64,000 nt of DNA from contig NZ_LIPW01000001.1 in NCBI RefSeq assembly GCF_001418345.1, forward strand, positions 532,429 to 596,428, read 5' to 3'. The position numbers and the translations under genes are program-made. Each line of letters starts with the position of its first letter. The stretch's first letter is position 1. This DNA comes from Pseudidiomarina woesei. Its GTDB lineage: Bacteria; Pseudomonadota; Gammaproteobacteria; Enterobacterales; Alteromonadaceae. Positions 56,289 through 64,000 of the stretch are shown here, in pieces. The notes beneath the pieces are model-generated. The model saw only the letters and a program-made list of their open reading frames with translations. It made no database searches and was not told the origin of the DNA.

Positions 56289-57788
56289 TTATTCTTCATT
56301 ACCAAACCAGCAGATGTTACGCGCTTGCATAATCAGCTCGCCTGCTCGTTCTTCGGTTAATTCGTCAATATCGGCTAGGTCGTCGATGCCTTGTTCAGCA
56401 AGGTCTTCCAAAGTGATAATGCCACGACTTGCAAACACATAAGCTAAGTGACGGTCTAACCCTTCTAGGTTGAGTAACGTCGCGTCAGGCTCTGCGCTTT
56501 CAAGAGACTCTTCCGTGGCAAGTGCTTGAGTGGTCAAGACCCCTTTCGCACGACTACGTAATTCTTCAACAATATCTTCGTCCATGCCTTCAATATCGAG
56601 TAACTCGTCTACTGGCACGTACGCAATTTCTTCTAAAGTTGAGAAGCCTTCGTCAACTAATACGCTCGCGAAATCTTCATCAATGCCAAGCTTCGTGGTA
56701 AACAAGTCGAGCACTTTTTGTGCTTCAGCTTGGTTTTTCTCGTTAAACTCGTCCACTGACATGACATTTAACTGCCAACCCGTTAATTGACTGGCTAAGC
56801 GCACGTTCTGGCCAGCTTTACCGATAGCCTGTGCTAAATTGCCTTCTTCTACCGCGATATCCATGGTGTGGGCATCTTCGTCAACCACAATGGAAGCAAC
56901 TTCAGCCGGGGCCATGGCATTAATCACGAATTGCGCTGGGTTATCATCCCACAACACGATATCAACACGCTCACCACCTAACTCGCCCGATACCGCTTGA
57001 ACGCGCGCACCGCGCATACCAACACAAGCGCCTACAGGGTCAATGCGACGGTCGTTACTCTTCACAGCAATTTTCGCACGTGAACCTGGGTCACGCGCGG
57101 CGCCACGAATTTCGATCATCTCTTCGCCAATTTCTGGCACTTCAATGCGGAATAATTCCACCAAGAAGTCTGGGTGAGTACGGCTGATGAACAACTGTGC
57201 ACCGCGTGCTTCAGGGCGCACATCGAACAACAAACCACGCACACGGTCACCAGCACGGAATGATTCGCGCGGTAACAGGTCTTCACGGTAAATAATGGCT
57301 TCGGCGTTGTTGCCCAAGTCAAGAATAACGTGCTCACGGGTGGCGCGCTTCACAATACCGCTCACCAACTCACCTACTTGGTCTTTATATTCGTCAACCA
57401 CTTTGGCACGCTCAGCTTCACGTACTTTTTGTACAATAACTTGCTTCGCCGTTTGCGTGGTAATACGGTCAAATTCAATAGAGTCAATTTGCTCTTCAAC
57501 GTAGTCGCCAGCTTGCACGCTGTCATCTTCGTACTGCGCTGCTGCTAAGCTAATTTCGCGGTACGGGTGCTCAAGCGGCTGCTCACTATCGTCAACCACT
57601 AACCAACGACGGAAGGTATCAAAATCACCGGTTTGGCGGTTAATGCTAACGCGAACGTCAATATCGCCTTCGTATTTCTTTTTGGTTGCATGTGCAAGCG
57701 CAGACTCAAGCGCTTCAAAGATTTTTTCTTTTGAAACGTCTTTTTCGTTAGATACTGCTTCTGCAACCAATAAAATTTCTTTTGCCAT
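56289..57788 (-). CDS. nusA: Transcription termination/antitermination factor NusA
   Basis: Binds RNA polymerase and modulates pausing, termination and antitermination. The 499 residues include the N-terminal polymerase-binding domain (1-125), S1 (about 135-200), two KH domains (about 230-350; [29 protein letters not shown]) and two acidic C-terminal repeats (about 365-495). The ATG at 57788 gives the family start [12 protein letters not shown]; a longer frame to 57809 is open. Gap to infB is 23 bp. Confidence 0.97.
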   Translation of the reverse strand: MAKEILLVAEAVSNEKDVSKEKIFEALESALAHATKKKYEGDIDVRVSINRQTGDFDTFRRWLVVDDSEQPLEHPYREISLAAAQYEDDSVQAGDYVEEQIDSIEFDRITTQTAKQVIVQKVREAERAKVVDEYKDQVGELVSGIVKRATREHVILDLGNNAEAIIYREDLLPRESFRAGDRVRGLLFDVRPEARGAQLFISRTHPDFLVELFRIEVPEIGEEMIEIRGAARDPGSRAKIAVKSNDRRIDPVGACVGMRGARVQAVSGELGGERVDIVLWDDNPAQFVINAMAPAEVASIVVDEDAHTMDIAVEEGNLAQAIGKAGQNVRLASQLTGWQLNVMSVDEFNEKNQAEAQKVLDLFTTKLGIDEDFASVLVDEGFSTLEEIAYVPVDELLDIEGMDEDIVEELRSRAKGVLTTQALATEESLESAEPDATLLNLEGLDRHLAYVFASRGIITLEDLAEQGIDDLADIDELTEERAGELIMQARNICWFGNEE

Positions 57789-57812
57789 TGTTTTGCCTCG
57801 CCTACGCAATCC

Positions 57813-58271
57813 TTAGTTAAACTGAGGAACTAAATGAGCTTTCTTGATAGATGATTGCGCGACTTTGAGCGCTTCACCATCGACGTTAAATTCAATGCTA
57901 TCGCCGTCTACTGCAGCAATAACGCCTTTAAACTTGCGCTTACCTTGCTGGGCCATGGTCAGCTCAACGGCTGCCGTTTCGCCTACATAGTCAGCATACT
58001 GTGCAGCTTTAAAAAATGGCCGTTCCATTCCTGGTGACGATACTTCAAGGAAATATTCGCTTTTAATTGGGTCTTCAACATCCAAAATAGCGCTAACCTG
58101 GTGGCTAACATCAGCACAATCGTCAACACTTATACCATTGTCGTGATCAATATAAACACGCAAGGTTGAGTGTTTGCCAGCGCGCACGAACTCAACGCCC
58201 CATAGGGAAAAATCAAGTGCGGCAACAGCCGGTTCTAACAGGTCAAATAAACGGTCTTCAATACGAGCCAA
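57813..58271 (-). CDS. rimP: Ribosome maturation factor RimP
   Basis: Assists 30S subunit assembly. The 152 residues have the typical FSLWGVEFVRAGKHSTLRVYID-like block (about 20-42), DCADVSHQVSAILDVEDPI and EVSSPGMERPFF. The start codon is TTG (58271), with AGGAG at 58281-58285 on the minus strand; the first in-frame ATG is far downstream. It is the first protein gene after tRNA-fMet, as in E. coli metY-rimP-nusA-infB. Confidence 0.95.
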   Translation of the reverse strand: MARIEDRLFDLLEPAVAALDFSLWGVEFVRAGKHSTLRVYIDHDNGISVDDCADVSHQVSAILDVEDPIKSEYFLEVSSPGMERPFFKAAQYADYVGETAAVELTMAQQGKRKFKGVIAAVDGDSIEFNVDGEALKVAQSSIKKAHLVPQFN

Positions 58272-58291
58272 GTTTGCTAACTCCTAAAAAC

Positions 58292-58312
58292 AAAAAAAGG
58301 GCGTAATCGCCC
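58292..58312 (-). terminator. Terminator-like hairpin just upstream of rimP
   Basis: On the minus strand GGGCG, loop ATTA, CGCCC, then seven T. The stem is short but perfect. It lies about 20 bp before the rimP start, so read-through or antitermination must be allowed if rimP shares the tRNA promoter. Confidence 0.7.
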
Positions 58313-58380
58313 AGTGTTGTTGACTGCCCTCTCAGTTGTACGCTGGTGCGTAAAACTGCCGCAGCAAAGGTCACATAGTA

Positions 58381-58408
58381 AAAAGCCCCGAACTGCTGCG
58401 GGGCTTTT
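58381..58408 (-). terminator. Terminator after tRNA-fMet (possibly bidirectional)
   Basis: AAAAGCCCCG (58381-58390) pairs with CGGGGCTTTT (58399-58408), with T-runs on both strands. It lies 23 bp after the tRNA-fMet 3' end. Confidence 0.85.
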
Positions 58409-58431
58409 AAAACACTGGACCCTTTTGTAAT

Positions 58432-58508
<77 letters not shown>

Positions 58509-58574
58509 TCCGAAAACGTGTCCACATTATACGGGTTTCGACTTGAAACCGCAACCGTGGTTGGTTGCTAAATT

Positions 58575-58659
58575 TGGTGCGGATGGCGGGACTTGAACCC
58601 GCACGCCCGAAAGCACTACCCCCTCAAGATAGCGTGTCTACCAATTCCACCACATCCGC
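58575..58659 (-). tRNA. tRNA-Leu (GAG)
   Basis: An 85-nt class-II tRNA on the minus strand with acceptor GCGGATG paired to CATCCGC, encoded CCA and anticodon loop TTGAGGG giving GAG, which reads CUC and CUU. It lies 8 bp after secG, the position of leuU in E. coli. Confidence 0.97.
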
Positions 58660-58667
58660 TTTAAAAC

Positions 58668-58994
58668 TTAGTTTGACCCAGGTACGTCGCTGTCATTAGC
58701 GGGTACTGTAGGAACTTCTTCCACCGGCACTTCAATTTCATCAAAGTTACCTTTGCTGTCACCGTTTCCTGATGACAAATTGCCCAAGACTAAACTCAGC
58801 ACGAAAAACACGACGGCCAAGATAGCTGTGGTACGGGTTAGGAAGTTGCCTGAACCACTTGAACCAAAAACTGTGTTTGATGCACCAGCACCAAACGAGG
58901 CGCCCATATCGGCACCTTTACCTTGTTGGATCATAATAAAACCAATAAGGATAAGTGCGATAATTAAGTAGGCAATCAATAAAATTTCGTACAT
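58668..58994 (-). CDS. secG: Preprotein translocase subunit SecG
   Basis: Small subunit of the SecYEG channel. The 108 residues contain two hydrophobic helices (about 3-21 and 52-73) joined by the conserved QQGKGADMGASFGAGASNTVFG region (about 23-44), and a Pro/Asp/Val-rich tail. It is 3 bp after tpiA and just before tRNA-Leu. Confidence 0.96.
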   Translation of the reverse strand: MYEILLIAYLIIALILIGFIMIQQGKGADMGASFGAGASNTVFGSSGSGNFLTRTTAILAVVFFVLSLVLGNLSSGNGDSKGNFDEIEVPVEEVPTVPANDSDVPGSN

Positions 58995-58997
58995 AGC

Positions 58998-59759
58998 TTA
59001 CTTACTCCGGGTTTGTGCTGCGTTGCAAATGGCGACGAACTGCTCAGGCACCAGGCTTGCTCCGCCTATCAAACCACCATCAATATCTGCCTGAGCAAAT
59101 AACTGCTCGGCGTTATCAGCCTTCACACTGCCACCATACAATACTTGTAGGTTGGCGCCTGCAGGCCCAAATTTGTCACTTAACCAGTTACGAATAAACG
59201 CATGAACTGCTTGCGCTTGTTCTGGCGACGCCGTTAACCCTGTACCGATGGCCCAAACTGGCTCATATGCGATAACTAGGTTGCTGCACTGTTCAACATG
59301 CTGCAGCGCATCGTGTAACTGTTGAGCAACCACATCGAATGTTTGCTCTTGCTCTCGCTGCTCTGCGCTTTCGCCAACACAAAGTACCACAGTCATGGCG
59401 TTAGCTCGTAATGCATTCACTTTGGCTGCAATACGCTCTGCGGTGTCGCCATAAAACTGGCGGCGTTCGGAATGGCCAACTAATGCCACACTAACACCTG
59501 CTTCTTGCACTAGTGCAACGCTATGCTCACCTGTGTGCGCGCCATTTGCGTGCTCGTTAATGTCTTGACAACCTAGCTTCAAATTGTCGTAAAACGCGGC
59601 TTGCTGCCATGCTGGTAATAACACCGTTGGCGGACAAACCACAACATCAACTTGTGGGTGCTTCGCAGCGCTTTCTCGCAAAGCTTCGGCCATGCTCGCG
59701 ACCAAGTGACGGTCGCCGTTCATTTTCCAGTTAGCTATAACTAACGGTTGGCGTTGCAT
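58998..59759 (-). CDS. tpiA: Triose-phosphate isomerase
   Basis: Interconverts dihydroxyacetone phosphate and glyceraldehyde 3-phosphate. The 253 residues show the catalytic Lys in NWKMNG, His in VALVGHSERR, Glu in AYEPVWAIGTG and the phosphate loop LYGGSVK. It lies between glmM and secG; E. coli lacks it here, but many other gammaproteobacteria have this order. Confidence 0.97.
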   Translation of the reverse strand: MQRQPLVIANWKMNGDRHLVASMAEALRESAAKHPQVDVVVCPPTVLLPAWQQAAFYDNLKLGCQDINEHANGAHTGEHSVALVQEAGVSVALVGHSERRQFYGDTAERIAAKVNALRANAMTVVLCVGESAEQREQEQTFDVVAQQLHDALQHVEQCSNLVIAYEPVWAIGTGLTASPEQAQAVHAFIRNWLSDKFGPAGANLQVLYGGSVKADNAEQLFAQADIDGGLIGGASLVPEQFVAICNAAQTRSK

Positions 59760-59860
59760 CTGAACCTCTGACTTCGTTGAGAGCGGCGAGATATTACATA
59801 ACCTCGCCGCAAGTTACAAGCTGTCGAGATGGAATTTATTACTGAAAATCAGCTTACTGG

Positions 59861-61201
59861 TTAATTACTAACCGCTTCCACTTCGCTAGCAATTTCTTCG
59901 GCAAATTTTTGTACCACTTTCGCATCTTTACCTTCAACCATGACGCGAATTAATGGCTCGGTGCCCGACTTACGTAATAGCACACGACCGTTGTTACCTA
60001 ATGCTTGTTCAACTTCTGCAACAACAGCTTTCACGTTTTCTGCTTCAAGCGGATTATCGCCAGCATGAAAACGCACGTTTACCAAAGCTTGGGGGTACTT
60101 CACAAACTGCGCTAATAGTTCATCTAAACTACGCTCTTCACGCTGCATTGCGGTAAGCACTTGCAAACCGGCAATAATGCCGTCGCCGGTACTATGGAAC
60201 TGTCGGTTAATTAAATGGCCTGAGTTCTCACCGCCAATTCGCCAGTCGCGTTTCACCAGTTCTTCCATCACGTAGCGGTCACCTACTTTTGCTCGCACAA
60301 ATGGAATACGACGTTCAGTGAAGTATTTCTCTAGCGCAAAGTTACTCATTAACGTGCCGACAATACCACCTTGCAATAAGCCGTCTTGCTGGGCTGCACG
60401 CGCTAGAATATAAATAACGTCGTCACCATCCACAACACGCCCGCTTGCCGTAACCATCATTAAACGGTCACCGTCGCCATCAAGCGCAAAACCAAGGTCT
60501 GCTTTTTCAGCCAAAACTTTTGCACGTAACGCATCAAGATGGGTCGCACCGCATTCGTGATTAATGTTAACGCCGTTAGGCTCAGTGCCCATTTCCCATA
60601 TATCAGCACCTAGTTCACGCAGCACATCTGGGGCAATGTGGTAGGTTGCACCATGGGCACAGTCCACCACAATTTTCATGCCCTTTAACGACAGGTCACT
60701 TGGGAAAACGCTTTTGCAAAATTCAATGTAACGCCCTGGTGCGTCATCAATGCGGCTTGCTCGCCCCATGTTTTCAGACGGTACACAACGAATCGGTTCA
60801 TCGAGCAGGCGTTCAATTTCAGCTTCAACGCTATCTGATAATTTACTGCCAACATCTGAGAAAAACTTAATGCCGTTGTCGTAATAAGGATTATGCGAAG
60901 CACTAATAACAATGCCAGCAGCGGCGCGAAAATTGCGCGTTAAATACGCCACTGCAGGGGTTGGCATAGGCCCTAAAAACTCCACGCTAACGCCCGCCGA
61001 AAGCAAGCCAGCTTCCAACGCTGACTCAAGCATATAGCCTGATAAACGGGTGTCTTTACCAATTAATACACGTTGGTTGCCGCTGGCAGACAATACCGTG
61101 CCCGCCGCCCAACCGAGTTTAACTGCGAAATCTGGTGTAATTGGAAAATCACCGACACGTCCACGAACGCCATCGGTGCCAAAATATTTACGCTGACTCA
61201 A
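59861..61201 (-). CDS. glmM: Phosphoglucosamine mutase GlmM
   Basis: Converts glucosamine 6-phosphate to glucosamine 1-phosphate for peptidoglycan and lipopolysaccharide precursors. The 446 residues have the phospho-Ser102 in [15 protein letters not shown], the metal loop DGDGDRLM and the sugar loop GGENSGH, ending with [15 protein letters not shown]. The start overlaps the folP stop by 4 bp. Confidence 0.97.
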   Translation of the reverse strand: MSQRKYFGTDGVRGRVGDFPITPDFAVKLGWAAGTVLSASGNQRVLIGKDTRLSGYMLESALEAGLLSAGVSVEFLGPMPTPAVAYLTRNFRAAAGIVISASHNPYYDNGIKFFSDVGSKLSDSVEAEIERLLDEPIRCVPSENMGRASRIDDAPGRYIEFCKSVFPSDLSLKGMKIVVDCAHGATYHIAPDVLRELGADIWEMGTEPNGVNINHECGATHLDALRAKVLAEKADLGFALDGDGDRLMMVTASGRVVDGDDVIYILARAAQQDGLLQGGIVGTLMSNFALEKYFTERRIPFVRAKVGDRYVMEELVKRDWRIGGENSGHLINRQFHSTGDGIIAGLQVLTAMQREERSLDELLAQFVKYPQALVNVRFHAGDNPLEAENVKAVVAEVEQALGNNGRVLLRKSGTEPLIRVMVEGKDAKVVQKFAEEIASEVEAVSN

Positions 61202-62016
61202 GCGAATTCTCCCGCCAAGGTTGCTGCCACTATTTTCATGGCATCAACCGTTTCCTTGACATCATGCACACGAATAATCTGTGCCCCTTTCATTGCGGCA
61301 ATCGTTGCCGCGGCAATACTACCGGCTAGGCGCTCGTCAACTGTGCGGTCAGTTACCTGCCCTAACATTGATTTACGAGACATACCCACAAGTAAAGGTA
61401 ATTGCAGCTCATGAAACGCCTGCAAACGTTGTAGCAGCTGGTAATTATGCCTGACAGACTTACCAAATCCAAAGCCTGGATCGAGATAAATGTTTGTTTT
61501 TTGTATGCCAGCGCCTTCACAGGCTCGCACACGGCTTGCTAAAAACTGTTTGACTTCAACCACCACGTCATCATAACGAGGTTCATGTTGCATGGTACGC
61601 GGTTCGCCTTGCATGTGCATTAAACAAACTTTAACGTCGCTAGCTTGGGCTAACAAAGCTTCGGCACCGTCATCGCGCAACGCATTAATATCGTTAATCA
61701 TTTGTACTTTATATTTCAACGCTTCGGCCATCACAGCAGTTTTACAGGTATCTACCGAAACGGGAACGTCAAAGTTTGCGCGTAGCTGCTCAACTAAAGG
61801 TATAACTCTGTCTATTTCTTCTTGCGCCGATACGCCGGCGCTACCGGGGCGAGTTGACTCACCGCCCACGTCTAGCCAATGCACGCCGTCATTAACCATT
61901 TGCTCTGCTTGGCGCAAGGCCGCGTCCATTTGGTTAAAACGTCCGCCATCCGAAAACGAATCTGGGGTCGTGTTGATTATCCCCATCACCTCAATGTTTG
62001 CGCGAGAATCTGTCAT
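61198..62016 (-). CDS. folP: Dihydropteroate synthase FolP
   Basis: Condenses 4-aminobenzoate with the pterin pyrophosphate in folate synthesis; target of sulfonamides. The 272 residues show [28 protein letters not shown], and [14 protein letters not shown]. It is coupled to glmM and follows ftsH, as in E. coli. Confidence 0.97.
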   Translation of the reverse strand: MTDSRANIEVMGIINTTPDSFSDGGRFNQMDAALRQAEQMVNDGVHWLDVGGESTRPGSAGVSAQEEIDRVIPLVEQLRANFDVPVSVDTCKTAVMAEALKYKVQMINDINALRDDGAEALLAQASDVKVCLMHMQGEPRTMQHEPRYDDVVVEVKQFLASRVRACEGAGIQKTNIYLDPGFGFGKSVRHNYQLLQRLQAFHELQLPLLVGMSRKSMLGQVTDRTVDERLAGSIAAATIAAMKGAQIIRVHDVKETVDAMKIVAATLAGEFA

Positions 62017-62064
62017 ATTGAGCGTTCCAATAAATGTGATCTTGGCTTGTTGTGTTTTTTCATT

Positions 62065-62091
62065 AAAAAAAAGCCCCGCAGAACGGGGCTT
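62065..62091 (-). terminator. Rho-independent terminator of ftsH
   Basis: On the minus strand AAGCCCCG and CGGGGCTT form a perfect 8-bp stem with a 5-nt loop, followed by TTTTTTTT. It lies about 12 bp after the ftsH stop and before folP. Confidence 0.9.
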
Positions 62092-62103
62092 GTTTTTACA
62101 TGC

Positions 62104-64000
62104 TTAACTTGCCGGCGAATCGCCAGCTGGTTTGGCCGAAGACACTGATTGTTCGCCTTCGGCGTTATTGTTGTCATCGCCAGGTTTTTTATCGCGGCGT
62201 TGCCAATCACGCGGTTCACGCACATCACGACGATTCATTAAATCGTCAATTTGGTCGGCATCGATGGTTTCGTACTTCATCAATGCGTCTTTCATGGTGT
62301 GCAAAATGTCCACGTTCTCTTCCAAGATGCGCTTAGCACGATCGTAGTTGCGATCAATAAACAGCTTTATTTCTTGGTCAATAGCCCGTGCTGTTTCGTC
62401 CGACATATGCTTGTGCTGGGTTACTGAACGGCCCAAGAACACTTCACCTTCGTCATCAGCGTACAACAACGGCCCCATTTTTTCCGACAAGCCCCATTGG
62501 GTCACCATTTTGCGAGCAATTTGTGTCGCCCGTTCAATATCGTTTGACGCACCGGTGGTTACTTTTTCGTCGCCGTAAATAATTTGCTCGGCAATACGGC
62601 CACCAAATAAGCTTGAAATCATGCTTTCAAGATGTTGCTTAGAGTGACTTACGCGATCTTGTTCCGGCAAATACATGGTCACACCTAAAGCGCGCCCTCG
62701 CGGAATAATCGACACCTTGTATACCGGGTCATGCTCCGGTACCAAGCGACCAACAATCGCATGCCCCGCTTCATGATAAGCCGTCATGGCTTTTTCATCT
62801 TCGGTCATCACCATTGAGCGGCGTTCAGCACCCATCATGATTTTGTCTTTGGCTTTCTCAAACTCTTCCATCGCCACAACTTTCTTATTGCCACGTGCGG
62901 CAAACAGCGCAGCTTCGTTAACTAAGTTGGCTAAGTCAGCGCCCGAAAAGCCCGGCGTACCACGCGCTATGACAGATGCATCAACATCTTTACCTAATGG
63001 CACTTTGCGCATGTGTACTTTTAGAATTTGCTCACGACCACGTACATCCGGCAAACCGACAACCACTTGACGGTCGAAACGGCCCGGACGCAGCAATGCT
63101 GGGTCAAGTACGTCTGGACGGTTGGTTGCGGCAATAACGATAATACCTTCGTTGCCTTCAAAGCCGTCCATTTCGACCAACATTTGGTTCAGGGTTTGCT
63201 CACGCTCATCGTGACCACCACCTAAGCCTGCGCCACGTTGGCGGCCTACAGCGTCAATTTCGTCTATGAAGATAATACACGGCGCTGCTTTTTTGGCTTG
63301 CTCGAACATGTCACGAACACGTGAGGCGCCAACACCGACAAACATTTCCACAAAGTCTGAACCAGAAATTGAAAAGAACGGTACCCGCGCTTCGCCGGCA
63401 ATGGCTTTGGCTAGCAAAGTTTTACCCGTACCTGGCGGGCCCACCATCAACACGCCCTTAGGAATTTTGCCGCCAAGGTGTTGAAAGCGAGTTGGGTCTT
63501 TCAAGTAATCAACGAGCTCGGTCACTTCTTCTTTTGCTTCGTCACAACCGGCAACGTCAGCAAACGTCGTTTTAATTTGGTCTTCGCTCATCAGGCGCGC
63601 TTTGCTCTTACCGAACGACATGGCGCCCTTACCACCGCCGCCTTGCATTTGTCGCATGAAGAAAATCCATACGCCAATCAACAACAGCATTGGGAACCAC
63701 GAAATAAAAATCGAGGCCCAAATACTTGGCTCTTCTGGTGGCTTACCGGTTACTTCAACGTTGTTTTCCAACAAGTCGTCCAGCAGTTTAGGATCGTACT
63801 GGGTTGGAATAATTGTCGTAAATTGCTCACCGGTGCGCGACTGCGCGGTGATCACACGGCCGTCAATATCAGCCTTACGCACACCACCATTGTGTACTTG
63901 GCTAATAAATTGGCTATACGCCACCTGTTGACCACTACCGCCGCCCTGACTGAAATTGTTAAACACAGTCATTAATACAACGGCAATCACCAACCATAAA
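62104..64000 (-). CDS. ftsH: ATP-dependent zinc metalloprotease FtsH, N-terminus cut by window edge
   Basis: A membrane-bound AAA protease that degrades misfolded membrane proteins and regulators such as LpxC. About 632 residues are in the window. The frame is open to the edge; the last codons read leftwards as [10 protein letters not shown], matching E. coli FtsH from about residue 7, so only a few N-terminal codons are missing. It has a periplasmic loop, a second helix ([18 protein letters not shown]), Walker [27 protein letters not shown] region, and the zinc motif HEAGH. The tail is polar and poorly conserved. Confidence 0.97.
   Translation of the reverse strand, partial: LWLVIAVVLMTVFNNFSQGGGSGQQVAYSQFISQVHNGGVRKADIDGRVITAQSRTGEQFTTIIPTQYDPKLLDDLLENNVEVTGKPPEEPSIWASIFISWFPMLLLIGVWIFFMRQMQGGGGKGAMSFGKSKARLMSEDQIKTTFADVAGCDEAKEEVTELVDYLKDPTRFQHLGGKIPKGVLMVGPPGTGKTLLAKAIAGEARVPFFSISGSDFVEMFVGVGASRVRDMFEQAKKAAPCIIFIDEIDAVGRQRGAGLGGGHDEREQTLNQMLVEMDGFEGNEGIIVIAATNRPDVLDPALLRPGRFDRQVVVGLPDVRGREQILKVHMRKVPLGKDVDASVIARGTPGFSGADLANLVNEAALFAARGNKKVVAMEEFEKAKDKIMMGAERRSMVMTEDEKAMTAYHEAGHAIVGRLVPEHDPVYKVSIIPRGRALGVTMYLPEQDRVSHSKQHLESMISSLFGGRIAEQIIYGDEKVTTGASNDIERATQIARKMVTQWGLSEKMGPLLYADDEGEVFLGRSVTQHKHMSDETARAIDQEIKLFIDRNYDRAKRILEENVDILHTMKDALMKYETIDADQIDDLMNRRDVREPRDWQRRDKKPGDDNNNAEGEQSVSSAKPAGDSPAS

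Noticed and set aside
59855-59880. Possible further heptad copy near the glmM stop (TTACTGGTTAATTACTAACC)
   Set aside because: Only about two imperfect units, no second arm and no AGCGCTA boundary; too short to separate from chance.
63478-63975. Open frame of 165 codons antisense to ftsH
   Set aside because: Fully inside ftsH, no ribosome-binding site or recognisable domain, composition typical of an antisense shadow.

Overview
The window is a chromosomal segment of a gammaproteobacterium, most likely a marine member of the Alteromonadales; the protein sequences and gene mix look like Idiomarina or Pseudidiomarina, but that genus call is inference. Coding density is very high, operons are tight, and I see no rRNA, CRISPR array, insertion sequence, integrase or prophage gene. 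Almost all of the window is conserved housekeeping DNA arranged in three blocks that keep Escherichia coli gene order, with a small accessory region between the first two.

Region 1 (1-15.9 kb): a fatty-acid degradation unit (psrA-like regulator, then fadE running off the left edge), one unknown membrane-anchored protein, then the leftward hemA-prfA-prmC-[response regulator]-sirB2-sirB1-[DUF819 transporter]-kdsA operon, and, divergent from hemA, lolB-ispE-prs-rplY-pth-ychF. These serve haem synthesis, translation termination, Kdo synthesis, lipoprotein sorting, isoprenoids, PRPP and ribosome function.

Region 2 (14.9-24.5 kb): the least conserved part. It holds a 3-mercaptopyruvate sulfurtransferase with a YfcC-type permease; a leftward operon of exported cupredoxin, membrane GGDEF-EAL protein, DUF3034 protein and exported truncated haemoglobin (the best candidate here for an undescribed system); and rightward fumC, a short-chain dehydrogenase and a SIMPL-domain protein.

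Region 3 (24.6-47.6 kb): a five-gene tRNA operon (Met, Leu, Gln, Gln, Leu) beside ubiF, as in E. coli, then miaB-ybeZ-ybeY-ybeX-lnt-leuS-lptE-holA-nadD-rsfS-rlmH-mrdA-rodA-mltB-rlpA-dacA-ybeD-lipB-lipA, joining tRNA modification, ribosome maturation, lipoprotein acylation, cell elongation and lipoylation. A MAPEG protein ends it.

Region 4 (47.6-64 kb, all leftward): ftsH (runs off the right edge)-folP-glmM-tpiA-secG-tRNA-Leu-tRNA-fMet-rimP-nusA-infB-rbfA-truB-rpsO-pnp-nlpI, followed by an exported protein with an M64-like zinc-protease motif.

The most unusual non-coding signal is a dispersed family of degenerate 7-bp repeats (consensus GATATTA / TAATATC). Three copies are folded as long inverted repeats: between sirB2 and sirB1, after the tRNA operon (where it supplies a terminator stem), and in the pnp leader. 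A fourth, one-armed, diverged copy encodes the last residues of the sulfurtransferase.
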